Source of the DNA: an uncultured Erysipelotrichales bacterium | Lineage (GTDB): Bacteria > Bacillota_I > Bacilli_A > Erysipelotrichales > Coprobacillaceae | Length of the DNA stretch: 17,029 bases | Assembly: GCA_910586805.1 (NCBI GenBank) | Contig: CAJUJC010000039.1 | Location: 1 to 17,029 of the forward strand | Direction: 5' to 3' | Shown: positions 13,623-17,029 of the stretch, piece after piece | Layout of the letters: each line of letters opens with the position of its first letter | How positions within the stretch are numbered: position 1 is the stretch's first letter | Translations under genes and position numbers: made by a program | The notes under the pieces: model-generated | The model's database searches: none | Told to the model about the DNA's origin: nothing | The model's input: the letters and a program-made list of their open reading frames with translations, nothing else

Positions 13623-16600
13623 CTATTCATGTTCTTTTTTCTTTTTAGCAATTAAGAAACATAATAATCCTAAAACAACAACCCCTCCTGTAATTAACAT
13701 CATACTTGATCCTGATTCTTTTTTCACACCTACTTGTGGTGTATCATTATCTTTGATATCAGTTTCTTCATCAATCACTGGTGTTTCTTCTTCTACTGGT
13801 GTCTGTATTTCCTCTTCGTCAACTTCTTCTTCCACATTTGGTCTCACTGTTTGACTTGTAGATTGTTCAGGCCTTGTAGGTTGATCAGGATTTGTTGGTT
13901 TAACAACAGGTTTTGTAGGTACTTCTGGTGTTGGATCTACTGGATCAATTGGTGTTGGTTCAATAATAACAGGGTTTTCTTTCAATGATTTTACAGCAAA
14001 TTGTAAATTCATATACACCTTATCAATCACATTTTGATCAGAATCTCTATCTTCTAATACTTCTTTTGCTTTTATTAAAGCTTCTTTGTATACCTTCCAT
14101 GTTTCAACAGTAAATTTAGCCTCTTCTAAATTTTGATGTTTATCAATATAAGCTTGTAACTGTGTTTTATCTACAATAGAAACTTTTAACATATTTAATG
14201 ATTTTGTCAATCTTTCTACTAACTCATCTACTGTTTTTTGGATAGCAGAAGTGTTATATAAACCATCTTGTGCAGTGTTGAAAGCAACTTTAAATTCATC
14301 AGCCACAAATCCAATAACTGTCTTTAAAACTTCATCAGTTATCTTCTTAGCTTCATTAATAATAGCTAATAATGAATTTTTATCTACATTTTGAACACTA
14401 TCACTTAACTGCAGTTTCATTATTTTATCAATCAAATCACGTTTAGCGACTTCTACTCTTTCAGCATCCTGAGTATTTAATGCTTCTTTAGCTGATTCTA
14501 TAGATGAATGAAGCATATTCCATGACTCTTTTGTATAACCCACATTTTTTATTGCTTCTGCCTTAGTAATAAGCTGTTTTAATCCATCAACATCAGCTTT
14601 CACACCTGCATTATGTAATTTAATTTCAGCAGCACTTCCAAAGTTACCAACTGCTTCAACATAATAAAGACGAATATGTTTTGTTTCTACAATATCAAAT
14701 AAAATTTCTTTATCTTGATCATTTCTTTCAAGTGTTCCTTCTTTAATATCTTGCCAATCTACACCATTATCACTAATTTGAACTTTATATCTTGTTAAAG
14801 TTCCATTTCCTCCACCACTTCGAGGTGTATATGTTATACCATTAATACTTGCAACTTGATCCAATTCAAACGCAATCCAATGAGGCATTTGTGTAATACT
14901 CCATTGAGAATGCCACATTGTTGATAAATCACCATCTATCGCTTTGTTAGGATGTGCACTATTATCCTGATATGAAGATGCAGTTACTGTTAATTTTGAA
15001 TTATCAATATAATTAATATTAAGCTTTTCTTTTAATTTAAGTTGACTTAATGCTCGTTCAATAGCAATTGCATAGCCATCAACAGTTTCTTGCATTGTTA
15101 CTGGAAGATCAAATTGAATACTATCAATAGCAGTATCAAGCTGAGCTACAGACACATCTGTAAACACTGATAAATCTAAATCCTTTTGAGTTAATTGAAG
15201 ATATTCATTAACTCTTGTATAATCAGCTTTCGCATATGTCATTTGACTTACCATATCATTAATCTTTTGAGTTAATTGATCTATTTCTTCTTGTGTAGGA
15301 TCATATTTAACAAAAATATCTTTTGCATCCTCTATTAATGAAACAAGATTTGCATTTTGTTTTTCATTCAATATAAGATGTGCTTTAATAACTGCTTTAT
15401 CCAATACCATTGTTGAAGAAAAATCTTTAACTTTTCCTAAACGAACATCATCTACATATCCAACAAAAGCTTTTGTTTGACTTCCAATTTTTTCTATTGG
15501 GAACATTGTTGTCGCAAGTAATCTTTTATTTTCTGCTACCTTTTCATCATCACCTAAAATATCCACAAGTTCCCCATTAACAAATAATTTTGTAATATTT
15601 TGTTCATTTTTAAATTCTAATTCAACCCATTCATTCACAGGAAGCGTATAATTAAATGAATAGTCACGATTTTCTCTTGAAAAACCAACTTTTCCAGTTC
15701 CTTTTTGAACAGCTTTAATTGAACCATATGGACTTTCAAACAATATTTGTTCATCTTGACTACTTGAAGTTCTCTTAACCTTTACACGAAGATCATTTCC
15801 TAATCCTACTGTTGTAAGAGGTGTGTTCATATAACTTTCTTGACCATTTAATAATAATGCTTTTCTACCATCAACTTCTTTTAAAGATGAATTGACACCT
15901 TGAATCAAATGATTTTGATTAAGAGAAGAATCCTTTAATGAATCCATTGTATAATGAACAATTTCATCATTTTGACTTTTAGTATTATATCCAAAATTAG
16001 ATTGTGGGGCTTCTCCTAGTTCATTTCTTAAAGCATTAGCTTCGTTAAGTGTATAATCTCCTTTTCCCCACAACTTAGCACCAAATAAAGGAATAGCATT
16101 CTTAATACGATCATAAACATCATATTCACTAACACCATTTTCTAAATAATCTGTCATATCATTCCATACTGCAAAAGCCCCACCAATCATTTGTTTATCC
16201 CCAGCAGGAACAGTAAATCCACCTATTGTATTAATATCAAGATTATATAAAGTATTATTATTTAAATAATCATAATAATACCCTGCATTTGGAACAATAT
16301 AATAATGACCATCATTACAATTAATCAAATCAAAACCTAAATCATACATTTCATCAATATTTGCCCAACCATAATTCCATAAATTAATCTGAACATTTTC
16401 ACTCACTTCTTTCATTTGAGCTACATTTGCACCTTGATTACGAGATTGTGTTAAACTTCCCCATACACGTGCTGTACGTCCAGTTTCTTTTACCCATGCA
16501 ATCATATCTTTTGCAAATCTCACATAAGCACTTTGATTTGCACTATATTCATCAGCTCCAACATGAATAATTGTTTCATCATCAAACACTGGATCTGTTC

Positions 16601-17029
16601 CATCCAAATATTCATTAAATATGTCTTTAACAAACTGTAAACTTTCATTATATTTATCTGTTAAATTTAAGTGATCATTTTGTCGTCCATTTGTTCCCAA
16701 ACGCAAATCTGGTCTTACTTTTGTTAAAGCAAGTGAATGTGCAGGTGTATCAATTTCAGGAACAACATTAACACCATAAACTCTTGATTCCTTAATCAAA
16801 TCTTTAAATTCTTGTTTTGTATAGAAGACATCTTTACTTGTTAAGTCAGCTTTATTTAATCCATTATTTCCACCTTTTTTAATATCTGACTCTAATCTAA
16901 AAGCAGAATAGGCATCCATTTCATTAGGATGTAAATTTTCTAATGGAATTAAATTATCATTTAAATGAATTTGTAAATCATTCATTTTATACCAAGCCAT
17001 TTGTTGAACAACTTGTTTTAAATAATCCA
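13623..17029 (-). CDS. Surface-anchored GH20 beta-N-acetylhexosaminidase, N-terminus beyond the window
   Basis: The frame stays open through 17029 (DYLKQVVQQ before the Met at 17000), so that Met is internal, and the signal peptide and start of the catalytic domain lie outside. Numbering from that Met: GH20 barrel 1 to about 320, with MAWYKMNDLQIHLND, VVPEIDTPAHS (79-89) and the catalytic pair D150-E151 in HVGADEY. Trp residues in NLWNYGW and AVWNDM line the site. Then come a LamG/concanavalin-like domain (about 348-525), a helical module (about 535-660), a CBM32-like F5/8 module (about 662-797: HPNKAIDGDLSTMWHSQW), three FIVAR-like modules (about 805-1008), a Pro/acidic linker, TPQVG (1087-1091), a membrane helix (about 1099-1118) and KKKKEHE. 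It should cleave terminal beta-GlcNAc/GalNAc, or lacto-N-biose if it is a lacto-N-biosidase, at the cell surface. It lies upstream of GH84 on the same strand but ends in its own terminator. Confidence 0.93.
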   Translation of the reverse strand, partial: DYLKQVVQQMAWYKMNDLQIHLNDNLIPLENLHPNEMDAYSAFRLESDIKKGGNNGLNKADLTSKDVFYTKQEFKDLIKESRVYGVNVVPEIDTPAHSLALTKVRPDLRLGTNGRQNDHLNLTDKYNESLQFVKDIFNEYLDGTDPVFDDETIIHVGADEYSANQSAYVRFAKDMIAWVKETGRTARVWGSLTQSRNQGANVAQMKEVSENVQINLWNYGWANIDEMYDLGFDLINCNDGHYYIVPNAGYYYDYLNNNTLYNLDINTIGGFTVPAGDKQMIGGAFAVWNDMTDYLENGVSEYDVYDRIKNAIPLFGAKLWGKGDYTLNEANALRNELGEAPQSNFGYNTKSQNDEIVHYTMDSLKDSSLNQNHLIQGVNSSLKEVDGRKALLLNGQESYMNTPLTTVGLGNDLRVKVKRTSSSQDEQILFESPYGSIKAVQKGTGKVGFSRENRDYSFNYTLPVNEWVELEFKNEQNITKLFVNGELVDILGDDEKVAENKRLLATTMFPIEKIGSQTKAFVGYVDDVRLGKVKDFSSTMVLDKAVIKAHLILNEKQNANLVSLIEDAKDIFVKYDPTQEEIDQLTQKINDMVSQMTYAKADYTRVNEYLQLTQKDLDLSVFTDVSVAQLDTAIDSIQFDLPVTMQETVDGYAIAIERALSQLKLKEKLNINYIDNSKLTVTASSYQDNSAHPNKAIDGDLSTMWHSQWSITQMPHWIAFELDQVASINGITYTPRSGGGNGTLTRYKVQISDNGVDWQDIKEGTLERNDQDKEILFDIVETKHIRLYYVEAVGNFGSAAEIKLHNAGVKADVDGLKQLITKAEAIKNVGYTKESWNMLHSSIESAKEALNTQDAERVEVAKRDLIDKIMKLQLSDSVQNVDKNSLLAIINEAKKITDEVLKTVIGFVADEFKVAFNTAQDGLYNTSAIQKTVDELVERLTKSLNMLKVSIVDKTQLQAYIDKHQNLEEAKFTVETWKVYKEALIKAKEVLEDRDSDQNVIDKVYMNLQFAVKSLKENPVIIEPTPIDPVDPTPEVPTKPVVKPTNPDQPTRPEQSTSQTVRPNVEEEVDEEEIQTPVEEETPVIDEETDIKDNDTPQVGVKKESGSSMMLITGGVVVLGLLCFLIAKKKKEHE

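Noticed and set aside
13734..13988. 84-codon plus-strand frame opposite the GH20 C-terminus
   Set aside because: Trp, Cys and Phe-rich translation of the antisense of a Pro/Glu/Thr linker, with no start signals.
17000..17000. Met codon at 17000 as the start of the GH20 protein
   Set aside because: The frame stays open to the window edge and the upstream residues continue the conserved GH20 barrel; a secreted enzyme would need a signal peptide, which is absent there.
1..17029. tRNA, rRNA, insertion sequence or prophage genes
   Set aside because: No cloverleaf, ribosomal RNA segment, transposase, integrase or terminal repeats were recognised on either strand.

Overview
The window is very AT-rich DNA with dense, short-leader bacterial genes, strong AGGAGG-type ribosome binding sites and T-tract hairpin terminators. 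This fits a gut-type low-GC Bacillota. The two surface proteins with C-terminal TPQxG + membrane helix + Lys tails, and a glutamate dehydrogenase very like the Clostridium symbiosum enzyme, suggest an anaerobe of the Erysipelotrichia/Coprobacillaceae or a nearby clostridial group. That assignment is an inference from style, not a database match.

Layout. (a) 1-833, minus strand: the N-terminal 150 codons of a DUF89/ARMT1-like metal-dependent phosphatase, cut by the window edge. It is translationally coupled (TAATG overlap) to an upstream small two-helix membrane protein. (b) 1046-1732, minus: a solitary purC (SAICAR synthetase) with its own terminator. (c) 2057-4972: a divergent pair, an iron-dependent alcohol dehydrogenase (minus) and an NAD-type glutamate dehydrogenase (plus). 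They share a 375-bp intergenic region rich in dyads and in a repeated TATACAA heptamer. (d) 5076-5732, plus: a membrane-tethered Xre-type regulator and a small three-helix membrane protein in one unit, followed by a terminator. (e) 5733-6234: a gene-free stretch with inverted repeats. (f) 6235-17029, minus: two giant secreted, cell-surface glycosidases. The first is a complete 2258-residue GH84 beta-N-acetylglucosaminidase/hyaluronidase-like protein. Upstream of it is a GH20 beta-N-acetylhexosaminidase whose N-terminus lies beyond the window.

How the genes work together. The GH84 and GH20 proteins are the clearest functional theme. Both carry N-acetylhexosaminidase catalytic domains, F5/8-type (CBM32-like) carbohydrate-binding modules, FIVAR-like helical stalks, an acidic/Pro-rich wall-spanning linker and a C-terminal membrane anchor. 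They should trim terminal GlcNAc/GalNAc from host glycans such as mucin at the cell surface. The GH20 gene ends in a strong terminator. The GH84 gene then has its own promoter (TTGACA-17-TATCAT) with a cre/LacI-like operator inside the spacer and a ~295-nt structured leader. GDH and the Fe-ADH are both NAD(P)(H)-coupled fermentative enzymes, so joint control from the shared region is plausible but unproven. No mobile element, CRISPR array, tRNA or rRNA was recognised.
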